A stretch of DNA of 62,392 nt from NCBI RefSeq assembly GCF_014762745.1, contig NZ_JABURJ010000102.1, positions 1 to 62,392 on the forward strand. The letters are read 5' to 3'. The stretch comes from Kangiella sp. (GTDB lineage Bacteria; Pseudomonadota; Gammaproteobacteria; Enterobacterales; Kangiellaceae). This document shows positions 27,801 through 35,896 of this stretch, one piece after another. The notes under the pieces are model-generated. The model saw only the letters and a program-made list of their open reading frames with translations. It was not told the origin of the DNA and made no database searches. Each line of letters begins with the position of its first letter. Within the stretch, counting starts at the first letter, position 1. The translations under genes and the position numbers were made by a program.

Positions 27801-29999
27801 CTGAAGAAATCACACTTCTTGCTGCTTGCACATCTGATGCTAACAGCCACAGTTAGCCAAGGTACTGAGTCAGCTGATGATTCAGCAAGTTCTCACACTA
27901 TCATTTTTGTTGGCTCTGAGTATTACCCACCTCTTGAATCTCTTTCTGAAGACAAACTGCCTAAAGGTTTTATAACCGACCTACAATATGCGATGGCTAA
28001 CTCTGCTGGATCTGGCATAGAAATTAAGCTTATGCGCTGGGAAGATGCTTTGCAGTCGGTACTAGATGGGCGTGCTGATGCGGTTGCTCTGATTGCCTCG
28101 AAGGAACGCAGCGAACATTATGACTTCACCGAACCATTCTATTATGTGGCACATGGACTGTTTACTCATAATGACAGCAAGGAATCGGTTACCCTCGCTG
28201 ATATGCGAAGTCATAAAGTTGCAGTGGTTAAAAGCGCCTACGCAAAGAACACACTAGAAAATTCCGGTTACGACGTTGAGCTGGTTTTAGCGGACACAGA
28301 GTTAGAGTGCCTGAAACTCGTTTCAAGCAAGGAAGTGCAAGCCTGCATTGAAGTTATTGTCACATCCAAAAGTCTTGTGGAAAACTATAATCTGGATGTG
28401 AAATTGTCTAGCGCTCCTTTCTGGCCAAGACCCTACGCTTTTGGTGTAAAGAAGGGGAATTCGAAACTTCTGGAAGAACTGCAAAGTCAATTAGCGCAGA
28501 TCATCGTGGATGGTACCTATAGCGATATCTATGCCGCGTGGGAGTCCGAACTGGAGTGGAAGCCACAAAGCTTCTGGAAAAGCTTTGGGCAGCTTTCCTG
28601 GTTGGTAGGAAGCTTACTGATCATTATTTCCGCTACATTTGTGCTGAATACTCTACTGAGACGTAAGGTCATGCATAAGACATTTCAGCTAGAAGAAGAG
28701 CTGAATAACAGTAGAGCACTGCACAAGAAATTCATGTTTAACGCAACTCATGATAGTACTACGAAGTTGTTAAACCGTAAGGCATTATTTGATCTTCTTG
28801 ATAACAGAATAGAAAAAACCTCTGATAGTCAGAAAGAGATATTTGTCATTGCTATCAGAATCACCAATATCATTTCAATCATTAGCGTATTTGGATACCG
28901 AAAAGCGATAGATATCGTTGTCAGTGTTGCTAAGAAGCTTTCCAAGTTTGAACAGGCTCTTTCTGCACACTTCGGTGACGGAGTTTTTGTCGTTTCTACT
29001 GATAATCAGCAAAGTGTCGATGACATTATTCAAATCTTAAGCGATCATTCTGATTTGGATTCTAACCAAATCTACCCGGTACCAGTCATAGGTGTCTATG
29101 AGTTTGCAATAGCACCGGAAGAAAAGCCCCCTAGATCATCCGAGTTAGTTCGAAAAGCAATAACGGCGATGAACTATGCCGAGCGAAAGCATATCCTTGT
29201 CGCTGACTATAGTCCAGATATAGAACCTGACAGTCGAAACCTGAAACTGCTCAGCGATTTTTATAAAGTCGGTTGTGACCAGTTTGTCTTGCATTACCAG
29301 CCGCAAATTGATGTTAAAAGTGGCACCATTACACACGTTGAGGCATTAATCAGGTGGCAGCATCCAACTCTTGGCATGGTTTCTCCTTATCTTTTCATTC
29401 CACTACTCGAAGAGTCAGGCAATATTAACAGAGTAACACGATGGGTTATTCAGGAAGTTATCAGCTTTATAAACAGTCATAAACCACAAACTGACAACAT
29501 CATGTTCAGCGTTAACATTACGACCAGAGACTTGGTCGATGACTCTTTTGTTGAATTTGTCAGAGAGGTAGTCGAAGACGTAGAAACTAACTGTTTGATT
29601 TTCGAAGTCACGGAAAGTGAATTGTTAGAAGAAAAAGACAAAGCTAAGTGGGTCATGTTAGAGCTGGAGTCTCTCGGCATCAGCTGCGCAGCTGATGATT
29701 TTGGCACAGGATACTCCTCATTATCCTATTTAAATGACTTATCAGTTGATGAAGTCAAACTCGATAGAAGCTTTATTATGTCTCTCCATAAAAATGATCG
29801 CACCCACAAAATTGTCAGTTCTACAATAGACTTAGCCCACGCGTTAGGGTTAGTTGTGGTAGCTGAAGGAGTGGAGGATAAAGAGACTTATCAGGTGTTA
29901 TCAGACTTAAAGTGTGATCGAATTCAGGGGTACTTGATATCTAAGCCAGTACCAGGCAAAGATGTTTTGCCATTGCTGGGAGTTGTGCCCGAGTTTTGA
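27801..29999 (+). CDS. periplasmic-sensor EAL-domain c-di-GMP phosphodiesterase with degenerate GGDEF
   Basis: No ATG starts this frame. CTG 27801 gives a proper signal peptide (LKKSHFLLLAHLMLTATVSQG) and has GGGGA upstream; TTG 27819 is the alternative. Domains: periplasmic SBP_bac_3-type sensor at about 35-250 (ALIASKERSEHYDFTEPFYY), a membrane span at about 262-284, a GGDEF-like domain at about 310-450 whose signature is degenerate (HFGDGVF) and so probably inactive, and an EAL domain at about 490-725. The EAL domain keeps E514 (EALIRW), the D632-D633 pair (DDFGTGYSS), KLDRSF and EGVED, so it should hydrolyse c-di-GMP in response to a periplasmic ligand. Confidence 0.85.
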   Translation: MKKSHFLLLAHLMLTATVSQGTESADDSASSHTIIFVGSEYYPPLESLSEDKLPKGFITDLQYAMANSAGSGIEIKLMRWEDALQSVLDGRADAVALIASKERSEHYDFTEPFYYVAHGLFTHNDSKESVTLADMRSHKVAVVKSAYAKNTLENSGYDVELVLADTELECLKLVSSKEVQACIEVIVTSKSLVENYNLDVKLSSAPFWPRPYAFGVKKGNSKLLEELQSQLAQIIVDGTYSDIYAAWESELEWKPQSFWKSFGQLSWLVGSLLIIISATFVLNTLLRRKVMHKTFQLEEELNNSRALHKKFMFNATHDSTTKLLNRKALFDLLDNRIEKTSDSQKEIFVIAIRITNIISIISVFGYRKAIDIVVSVAKKLSKFEQALSAHFGDGVFVVSTDNQQSVDDIIQILSDHSDLDSNQIYPVPVIGVYEFAIAPEEKPPRSSELVRKAITAMNYAERKHILVADYSPDIEPDSRNLKLLSDFYKVGCDQFVLHYQPQIDVKSGTITHVEALIRWQHPTLGMVSPYLFIPLLEESGNINRVTRWVIQEVISFINSHKPQTDNIMFSVNITTRDLVDDSFVEFVREVVEDVETNCLIFEVTESELLEEKDKAKWVMLELESLGISCAADDFGTGYSSLSYLNDLSVDEVKLDRSFIMSLHKNDRTHKIVSSTIDLAHALGLVVVAEGVEDKETYQVLSDLKCDRIQGYLISKPVPGKDVLPLLGVVPEF

Positions 30000-30365
30000 G
30001 TTATTGAGTCTAAACTTTGAAACGAATCCTGAAGCTCATTATTGATGTAACCGCTTGAAGGTGACATTATGGCAAAAATTCCGCCCCTAAATTAGAACAG
30101 GCAATGCCCAAAATTATAACAAGCGTCTTGTTCATATTGAGCATATCAACAGCACTGGCCAACTCATGAACAATATTGTAAGAGTTGAAAGAGTCATTTT
30201 ATAAATGAGCAAGCCGATTACGAATTAGTGCTTACTAGAAAGTAGAGTTTGCAATCCTTACTAAGGTGGGCATTTGCAAAACAGCCCCCCACTTATTACT
30301 ATGACCTGAATAACACGAAGAAATATAGCCTGACAGGCTTTATGGATAATTATTCAGGACTACAC
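30000..30365. other. 366-bp non-coding gap
   Basis: The gap between the EAL gene and the next secreted-protein gene is AT-rich. I found no open reading frame, tRNA or strong hairpin. It presumably holds the promoter and leader of the downstream gene. Confidence 0.5.
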
Positions 30366-31943
30366 ATGAAAACTAAATATCTTTTAGCGCTTCTATTGGC
30401 TTTGCCGCTTTGCTCTAACGCGACCTCCGTCATTTTTTCAGATGAGGTACGATTCGACAATTGCAGTACACCCGAAAAAGTTCCTATTGTTTATTGCAAA
30501 GATGGCGATGATAGGGCGATCATTCAGCTTGATGAAAGTAATGCGCTAATGGGAGTCGTTCTTCGTCTGAGAGAGGCCCGCCCATTCTCTGTTAGGTCTG
30601 TAAAGGAAAATGGTACAACAAATTATTACAACCTTCTCAGTGGTGAAATCTACGAAGACATTAATCTTCCTGAATACGAAACACCCACAACTACATTGAA
30701 TAAGCTTATCAATCATGCCAATAGACTTAGCAGCAATATTGAGGCTGCAAAGCAAGATCAGCCGGAGATTGTCAGTGAACTGACTGCTCTACAAGAGCTG
30801 CTTGTTGGTAATGCTCGAAAATTCGCAGGGCAGGTTGCCGGTCCAAGGGAACCTATGTTTTTATTCTCGAAGGGAAATGGTTATCAAGAATGCGAAGAAC
30901 TTACTTACGACACCTGTCCTTTTATGTCCTGTGGTGACAACCATTATCTTTTATTTGATCGCGAAAAAAAGCTCTTTCTGCCTATAAGCTACACTCGAAA
31001 CAGTAAGGGAGAAGCAAAGTTCACTAAAAATGACCCGGAAGCCTTGAAGGTTTGGGGCTTGCTTACAACGTTTATACGATATAACGAAGAGTATAAGCAT
31101 TCTCGCCTTACTAAGGCCCGCAAGGTTCCTGAAAATCTGCAAAATAATGTCACCGCATATTTCACTTTCCAGGATCCAGACTTTAGCGATTACCTTAAAG
31201 AGATCATTCCTAACTGCCCAACAAAGTTCAAAGATGACATCATCTCTCTGGGTGTTCAGACCAATGAAGAGCGGGCTGCAATGCAGTTTGTTCACCTGGT
31301 TGAGAAAGTAAACGCCAAAATCACCAGCCAGTATATAAATAAGGCATTCCTACCCGCTGGCATTCGTCGTAAAGGGAATTCCTATTACACGCACACCGCC
31401 TTGGAAGATATGCCCAAATTTGAACCGGGATCCGTTAAGGCCATATCTGCAAACAAGGCCAAAACGCTTTTCAAAAAAGCTAAGGCAATGAAAAATATGG
31501 CCTGGTCACAACCTCAAGATGGTGCTTTTGCACGTACTGAGCTAATGGTGGATATGTTTGAAAAAGAGGGAGTCATTGCTGATAAGGCTTGGGCCTCAGG
31601 TTTCCTAAAAAGTAAAAAAAATAAAATTCCCTGGAGTTATCATGTGGCACCTGTCGTCTATGTTGAAGGTAGCAGCGGAAACGTTGATAAAATGGTCATT
31701 GACCCTCTAATCGCTGACCGTCCAGTAACAACCCTACAATGGTTATCCTTGATGGGCATTACCAATCCAGACTATCTGGATAATGTTGGATTCCCAGTTC
31801 CATTAGATGCCATGAATATAGGAAGGAATACATTATCCATAACCAACCGTGATGCATTCCACCCGACAGTGGTACAGAATTTTTCAAAAGAGGAAAGGCT
31901 AGAAGAAGCACGCAGAGTACTGGCTAACCTGGAGAAAGGGTAA
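30366..31943 (+). CDS. secreted protein-glutaminase-like protein lacking the catalytic cysteine
   Basis: 525 residues from ATG 30366, chosen because it opens a signal peptide (MKTKYLLALLLALPLCSNA); upstream in-frame starts would bury it. Residues about 30-370 are unrecognised, with several cysteines. Residues about 380-460 match the catalytic region of bacterial protein-glutaminase (the Chryseobacterium enzyme has DGCYARAHKM and WSYHVAILV). Here the block reads DGAFARTELM, then PWSYHVAPVVYVEG and VIDPLIADRPVTTLQW. His426 and Asp446 of the Cys-His-Asp triad are kept, but the nucleophile is Ala387 (codon GCT). It is therefore probably a binding protein or inactive deamidase. The family link is from memory of the motif and needs a structural check. 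Confidence 0.68.
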   Translation: MKTKYLLALLLALPLCSNATSVIFSDEVRFDNCSTPEKVPIVYCKDGDDRAIIQLDESNALMGVVLRLREARPFSVRSVKENGTTNYYNLLSGEIYEDINLPEYETPTTTLNKLINHANRLSSNIEAAKQDQPEIVSELTALQELLVGNARKFAGQVAGPREPMFLFSKGNGYQECEELTYDTCPFMSCGDNHYLLFDREKKLFLPISYTRNSKGEAKFTKNDPEALKVWGLLTTFIRYNEEYKHSRLTKARKVPENLQNNVTAYFTFQDPDFSDYLKEIIPNCPTKFKDDIISLGVQTNEERAAMQFVHLVEKVNAKITSQYINKAFLPAGIRRKGNSYYTHTALEDMPKFEPGSVKAISANKAKTLFKKAKAMKNMAWSQPQDGAFARTELMVDMFEKEGVIADKAWASGFLKSKKNKIPWSYHVAPVVYVEGSSGNVDKMVIDPLIADRPVTTLQWLSLMGITNPDYLDNVGFPVPLDAMNIGRNTLSITNRDAFHPTVVQNFSKEERLEEARRVLANLEKG

Positions 31944-32003
31944 TAGCCGCACGAGGTAATACATTGCTGTTGCGGCCCATGTATTCTAAAAAGGAGTTTT
32001 AAA

Positions 32004-32228
32004 ATGCCATACAAATCCAACGATGAACTTCCGGACAGCGTCCGGAACAATCTGCCCAAACATGCTCAGGAGATTTACCGAAAAGCCTTTAATTCTGCTT
32101 GGGAAGAGTACAAGAACCCAGAGGATCGCAGAGGTGATGACAGCCGCGAAGAAGTTGCCCACAAAGTCGCCTGGTCAGCTGTAAAGAAAGAGTATCACAA
32201 GGATGATGGCCAGTGGGTAAGAGATTAA
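32004..32228 (+). CDS. chaB: ChaB-family protein
   Basis: 74 residues matching the whole ChaB fold: MPYKSNDELPDSVRNNLP, then HAQEIYRKAFNSAWEEY and VAHKVAWSAVKKEYHK. ChaB was named as a regulator of the ChaA cation antiporter in E. coli, but the family is widespread without chaA. No chaA is nearby, and the molecular role is uncertain. An AAGGAG site precedes the ATG. Confidence 0.88.
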   Translation: MPYKSNDELPDSVRNNLPKHAQEIYRKAFNSAWEEYKNPEDRRGDDSREEVAHKVAWSAVKKEYHKDDGQWVRD

Positions 32229-32313
32229 TCGCAGTGAAAATTATTGAGGCGGAGTAAGTTTGCTGATATCAATAACTTACTCTGACACCATTAACTTCTA
32301 TTAAGGAAATATA

Positions 32314-33012
32314 TTGGACTGGAAGAAATATCAGGAAAAAACTGCTGAGTATTTTCGATCTCTAGGTTTGGAGGCTAATACTGATATTACTATACAAGGG
32401 GTGAGGACTAAGCATGACATTGATGTATTAGTAAAATCTCACCATGCAGGGTTTGAAGTCATCTGGCTTATTGAGTGCAAGTATTGGAAGTCAAAAGTTA
32501 CTAAGCTTCATGTACTCGCACTACGAGAAATTGTCAATGATACGGGCGCTGATCGTGGAATACTTTTGGCAGAACACGGGTTTCAGAGCGGCGCGAAAGA
32601 GGCGGCAGCCCTTACAAACGTCTATGTTACCTCTCTTGACGATGCAGCGAGTAAAGCTGGCCATGAAATCGACTCAATGAAGTTAATAGAAATATATGAC
32701 AGATTACTTCGGTGCAAAGAAGAATATTGGAAGACTTCTAAGTCAAAGAGAATAGACTGTGGATTACGTCCAAACGTTACTGAAATTGGTTATTCTGGTG
32801 ATTGGGTAATTAAGATCGGAGAGGAACTCATAACAAAAGGCTTGCGTGGTGATTACCCTATTAAGCCAGATGGAATGCATGTATCAATATCTGAGTCAAT
32901 AATTGAACATAAGATTCCAAGAGAAATTGAAAACATTAGAAAACTATTGGCTATTTTGGAGTCGCTAGTTAGGAAACTAGAGCAAAAAATTAGTGCATGT
33001 AAAAAGGTCTAG
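32314..33012 (+). CDS. Mrr-like restriction endonuclease-fold protein
   Basis: 232 residues. The TTG start at 32314 is supported by AAGGAA six nt upstream. The N-terminal 120 residues form a PD-(D/E)xK nuclease domain: YFRSLGLEAN, the active-site aspartates in KHDIDVLV (Asp35/Asp37), and the E54-C-K56 pair in WLIECKYWKSKV. Then come a conserved helix and GILLAEHGFQSGAKEAA. The C-terminal half is unrecognised, with a basic coiled-coil-like end. It is likely a type IV-like nuclease acting on modified or foreign DNA. It heads the AT-rich island with no partner gene overlapping. Confidence 0.75.
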   Translation: MDWKKYQEKTAEYFRSLGLEANTDITIQGVRTKHDIDVLVKSHHAGFEVIWLIECKYWKSKVTKLHVLALREIVNDTGADRGILLAEHGFQSGAKEAAALTNVYVTSLDDAASKAGHEIDSMKLIEIYDRLLRCKEEYWKTSKSKRIDCGLRPNVTEIGYSGDWVIKIGEELITKGLRGDYPIKPDGMHVSISESIIEHKIPREIENIRKLLAILESLVRKLEQKISACKKV

Positions 33013-33198
33013 CTCAGTGATAACTTACATGTTCAGAGTGCTTTAGTTATTGGATAATCTTTTCAGTATCATAGCCTACTTTTAAGGAACTGCAGGGGGG
33101 GCAGGATCAAAAGAATGTTCGTATTTAAGCATCTTGTTAGTTGGTTCTTCTGATATACAGTAAGGTGCTATTCACTAATACAAACGCTATATTGAAAA

Positions 33199-34185
33199 CT
33201 AATCCTCACAATAGTATTTCACTTTCTTACGAAAAACGTAAAATAGGAAGAAAGGTACACTAATGATAAAACTACTAAGCATAGACCACGTTATTATATC
33301 TGGAGATGCGTCTTCTGGAAGCAGCTTATTTTGAATTTGGATTAAAGTTGCTACAAATAAAGCAGGACAAAGCCATAGAGAAAGGTTTCGTCGAGTTTTA
33401 TACCAATTGTATTTATTTTTTTCAGAGCGTGAAAACTTTTCAATTAGGTCAGTAGAATCTGAAAAGGTTTGTTCATCCATGAACTTTTCAAGTCTAAATA
33501 ACCCATTATCGTCAATTTCTTTAAATTTTTTCCTTAGGCTGTTTATTGCTTTACTTTCAAGTTGATTTTTGAAAACGTTCAAAGACAACTTTTTGACAAG
33601 TGCATCTCTCCACCATACTGAAGGTTCTCCTTCATCATCAATATATTTACTCTCATACTTTTCACTATTGTAAGAATCATCAATTTCGCCATAAACAGGC
33701 ATAATGAAAACTTGGCATAGTGGTAAGTAAGGTCTTATATACATCACATTAGGCGTAGAATTTATTAATTCTAGTGGAACATGGCCGGAATATCCGGGGT
33801 TTATGAGATCACAATTGCAAGCCGTTGATAAACCTAATCTAGCATAAGAGCTCCTTGTATTGATTTTGCCAACATATTTATCAGGCATTGATATTTTTTC
33901 GTGAGTCCTTCCTAGAATCATTTCACCAGGTTTCAGTTTTATATACCCGCTGTCTTCTATAACACGTCTTTTCCACAAGCGAGTTGGCGATATTTCGAAA
34001 ATATATCTAGAGCTAAGATCAATAGCTCGTGCTTGTTTTGTCATAACCCAGAATATATTACTAACCCTGATATCGATAGAGCATACTTTAATTTGACTAT
34101 CAGGCTCGAATTTATGTTCAGTGTTTTCTACGTCAGAAATTACTTTCTCAACGACTTTCTTTAGCTCTATGTTTGACAGATACAT
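33199..34185 (-). CDS. dCTP deaminase/dUTPase-fold protein with C-terminal membrane hairpin
   Basis: 328 residues. The N-terminal 170 align with the dCTP deaminase family: SIDIRVSNIF, LKPGEMILGRTHEKISMP, then R111-SSYAR (catalytic Ser/Arg motif), CDLINPGYSG and PLELIN. Glu139 corresponds to the deaminase catalytic glutamate, so activity looks possible. Unlike housekeeping Dcd (about 190 residues), it has a linker (170-260) and two transmembrane segments (about 268-284 and 298-318), which would tether it to the inner membrane. Stand-alone dCTP deaminases are known phage-defence effectors. It diverges from the GTP cyclohydrolase gene, sharing a 161-bp AT-rich promoter region. Base composition is low-GC. 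Confidence 0.75.
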   Translation of the reverse strand: MYLSNIELKKVVEKVISDVENTEHKFEPDSQIKVCSIDIRVSNIFWVMTKQARAIDLSSRYIFEISPTRLWKRRVIEDSGYIKLKPGEMILGRTHEKISMPDKYVGKINTRSSYARLGLSTACNCDLINPGYSGHVPLELINSTPNVMYIRPYLPLCQVFIMPVYGEIDDSYNSEKYESKYIDDEGEPSVWWRDALVKKLSLNVFKNQLESKAINSLRKKFKEIDDNGLFRLEKFMDEQTFSDSTDLIEKFSRSEKNKYNWYKTRRNLSLWLCPALFVATLIQIQNKLLPEDASPDIITWSMLSSFIISVPFFLFYVFRKKVKYYCED

Positions 34186-34214
34186 AATTCGTGAGTAAAC
34201 CTATATTGGAATAG

Positions 34215-34242
34215 TTCGATTAAATGTATCATATACTATAAT
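34215..34242 (+). promoter_or_regulatory. candidate sigma-70 promoter for the cyclohydrolase operon
   Basis: TTCGAT and a consensus TATAAT are separated by 16 bp, about 105 nt before the TTG start of the cyclohydrolase-like gene. It lies within the divergent region shared with the deaminase-like gene. Confidence 0.4.
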
Positions 34243-34346
34243 GTTTTCAATTAGTTAAGTTTTTAAAGTTGTGTTTTATTTAAGGTAAGGTGTTATTATT
34301 GGATAGGTAGGATAATGATTATAACTATAAGTTTAGGAGGGCAAGT

Positions 34347-34913
34347 TTGGAACCGCGAATTATATTACCCACAAAGTATGGAGAGTTTGAAGTATTTTAT
34401 TTTAAAAGATGTGGACAGGAAGGTGCTGTTATATTAAGTCCTTATGATGGAGACTGTCCATTCGTTCGGATACACTCTTCTTGCTTATTTAGTGAATCAT
34501 TAAGAGCAACAAACTGTGATTGTTCCCGTCAATTAGAATCAGCTCTAAGATATATCGGAAATAATGGAGGTGTTGTTTTTTATTTATATCAAGAAGGTAG
34601 AGGGATCGGACTTGAAGATAAAATTAAAGCTATTAGCCTTGAACAAAATGAAGGAGTAAATACGGCTGAGGCTTTCGATAGATTAGGACACCCAAAAGAC
34701 CCAAGAAATTATGACGCGGTTATTTCTATACTCCAAGAATTAAATATAAAAGAAATTTGTATAGGTACGAGCAACCCAAGAAAGGTTGATGCTTTAACAG
34801 ATGCTGGCATTTTTATACGAGATCGAGTTCACTTGATGTTTGAGTCTAATGAAGTGATAGACGAGTATTTAACTAATAAAATCAGGTACTTAGGGCATCA
34901 TGAAAAAAATTGA
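34347..34913 (+). CDS. stand-alone GTP cyclohydrolase II-like enzyme
   Basis: 188 residues; TTG start with a strong TAGGAGGG site. It matches RibA closely: zinc ligands Cys46, Cys57 and Cys59 (SSCLF, NCDCS), the YQEGRGIGL catalytic segment, and TSNPRKVDALTDAGI. GTP cyclohydrolase II opens the guanine imidazole ring of GTP, the first step to riboflavin. The setting is unusual: no riboflavin gene is near, the DNA is AT-rich, and it overlaps an Fe-S HhH protein gene by 14 nt. Active-site residues look intact. Housekeeping RibA duplication is possible, but a nucleotide-modification or defence role fits the context better. Confidence 0.82.
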   Translation: MEPRIILPTKYGEFEVFYFKRCGQEGAVILSPYDGDCPFVRIHSSCLFSESLRATNCDCSRQLESALRYIGNNGGVVFYLYQEGRGIGLEDKIKAISLEQNEGVNTAEAFDRLGHPKDPRNYDAVISILQELNIKEICIGTSNPRKVDALTDAGIFIRDRVHLMFESNEVIDEYLTNKIRYLGHHEKN

Positions 34914-35883
34914 ACAGATTTTGTCAACAGGCAATGCTTTCAAGGTTGATAATATTGCATGTATGCAGCATGCAGAAGTTCTAAAGCACTATCAAAGACC
35001 AGCCGAGTTCTTTACGTGGTCTGATAGATCATTAGAACTACAGTTAGCATTTAAGGTTGCTTTCATTTCTATTTGCCACCAATTTAATTGGGATTTTATG
35101 CAAGCTACCTTAGCAGCAAAACTTCTTAAGCATGAAACGGATTTTGCTGAATACTTATTATCTGTAAAGTCTACCGACTTAAGTGACTGGCTAAAAAAAT
35201 ACCCTAAACAAGAAAGAGTGAGAGCAAAAGAAAGAGCATTTATTTTAAGAGATGTGGGAAAAACCTTGAGCGAGGTTTATGCTGGAAGTTTAGAACGATT
35301 CTATGAGCATTGCTCACGGTCTTTTCTTGATAATTCAAACAATAAACAAGGAGAGAGTTTCCATGAGATTATGGATCAATTTGAGGGCTTTAGAAAAGAT
35401 TCATTAAAAAAGAAAACTAATGTGCTCTCTCATGATTTAATCAAAGAGAATATTGTAAGCTTTGTGGATGAAGAGAACAGCCAACCCGCTATTGATTATC
35501 ATATCATGCGTTTATATATCAGGACGGGCAGGGTTATTCCTACTGATCCCTCTCTTTTTAAATTTTTATCAGGAGCGCCTAACCCGCGAGGAACTTTGGT
35601 GCGTCTGTTAAGAGAAGCTGTTGCCCAAGCAGAACGTTTAACAGCTTACTATTCAGGCTTAAACGTTGCTGACTTGAATTACATCGAGTGGCAAATAGGC
35701 AGAAGCATTTGTAAAAACAAAGCTCCAGTTTGTCAATCTTTAAAATTCCCAAGTGGTTTTCCTGATGACGTTTCTAAGCTATGCGATAATAACTGTCCAT
35801 ACATTGAAATATGTTTATCTTATAATCAAATGTCTGAATTTATCAGCTTTGAAGAACCGCTATATGTATCTACAGATTACTAA
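34900..35883 (+). CDS. HhH-GPD DNA-glycosylase-like protein with Fe-S cysteine cluster
   Basis: 327 residues, overlapping the cyclohydrolase gene by 14 nt. IDYHIMRLYIRTG (Asp199) resembles the catalytic D-x-H-x-x-R segment of endonuclease III-type glycosylases. The C-terminus has C271-x6-C278, then C295-x3-C299-x5-C305, close to the C-x6-C-x2-C-x5-C [4Fe-4S] loop of that family. The first 180 residues are helical and unrecognised. The canonical Lys/HhH hairpin (LPGVG-type) is not obvious, so the assignment is by the Asp segment and the cysteine pattern and stays tentative. Co-translation with a GTP ring-opening enzyme suggests a shared modified-guanine or DNA-repair theme. Confidence 0.55.
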   Translation: MKKIEQILSTGNAFKVDNIACMQHAEVLKHYQRPAEFFTWSDRSLELQLAFKVAFISICHQFNWDFMQATLAAKLLKHETDFAEYLLSVKSTDLSDWLKKYPKQERVRAKERAFILRDVGKTLSEVYAGSLERFYEHCSRSFLDNSNNKQGESFHEIMDQFEGFRKDSLKKKTNVLSHDLIKENIVSFVDEENSQPAIDYHIMRLYIRTGRVIPTDPSLFKFLSGAPNPRGTLVRLLREAVAQAERLTAYYSGLNVADLNYIEWQIGRSICKNKAPVCQSLKFPSGFPDDVSKLCDNNCPYIEICLSYNQMSEFISFEEPLYVSTDY

Positions 35884-35896
35884 AAATAACTAAAGG

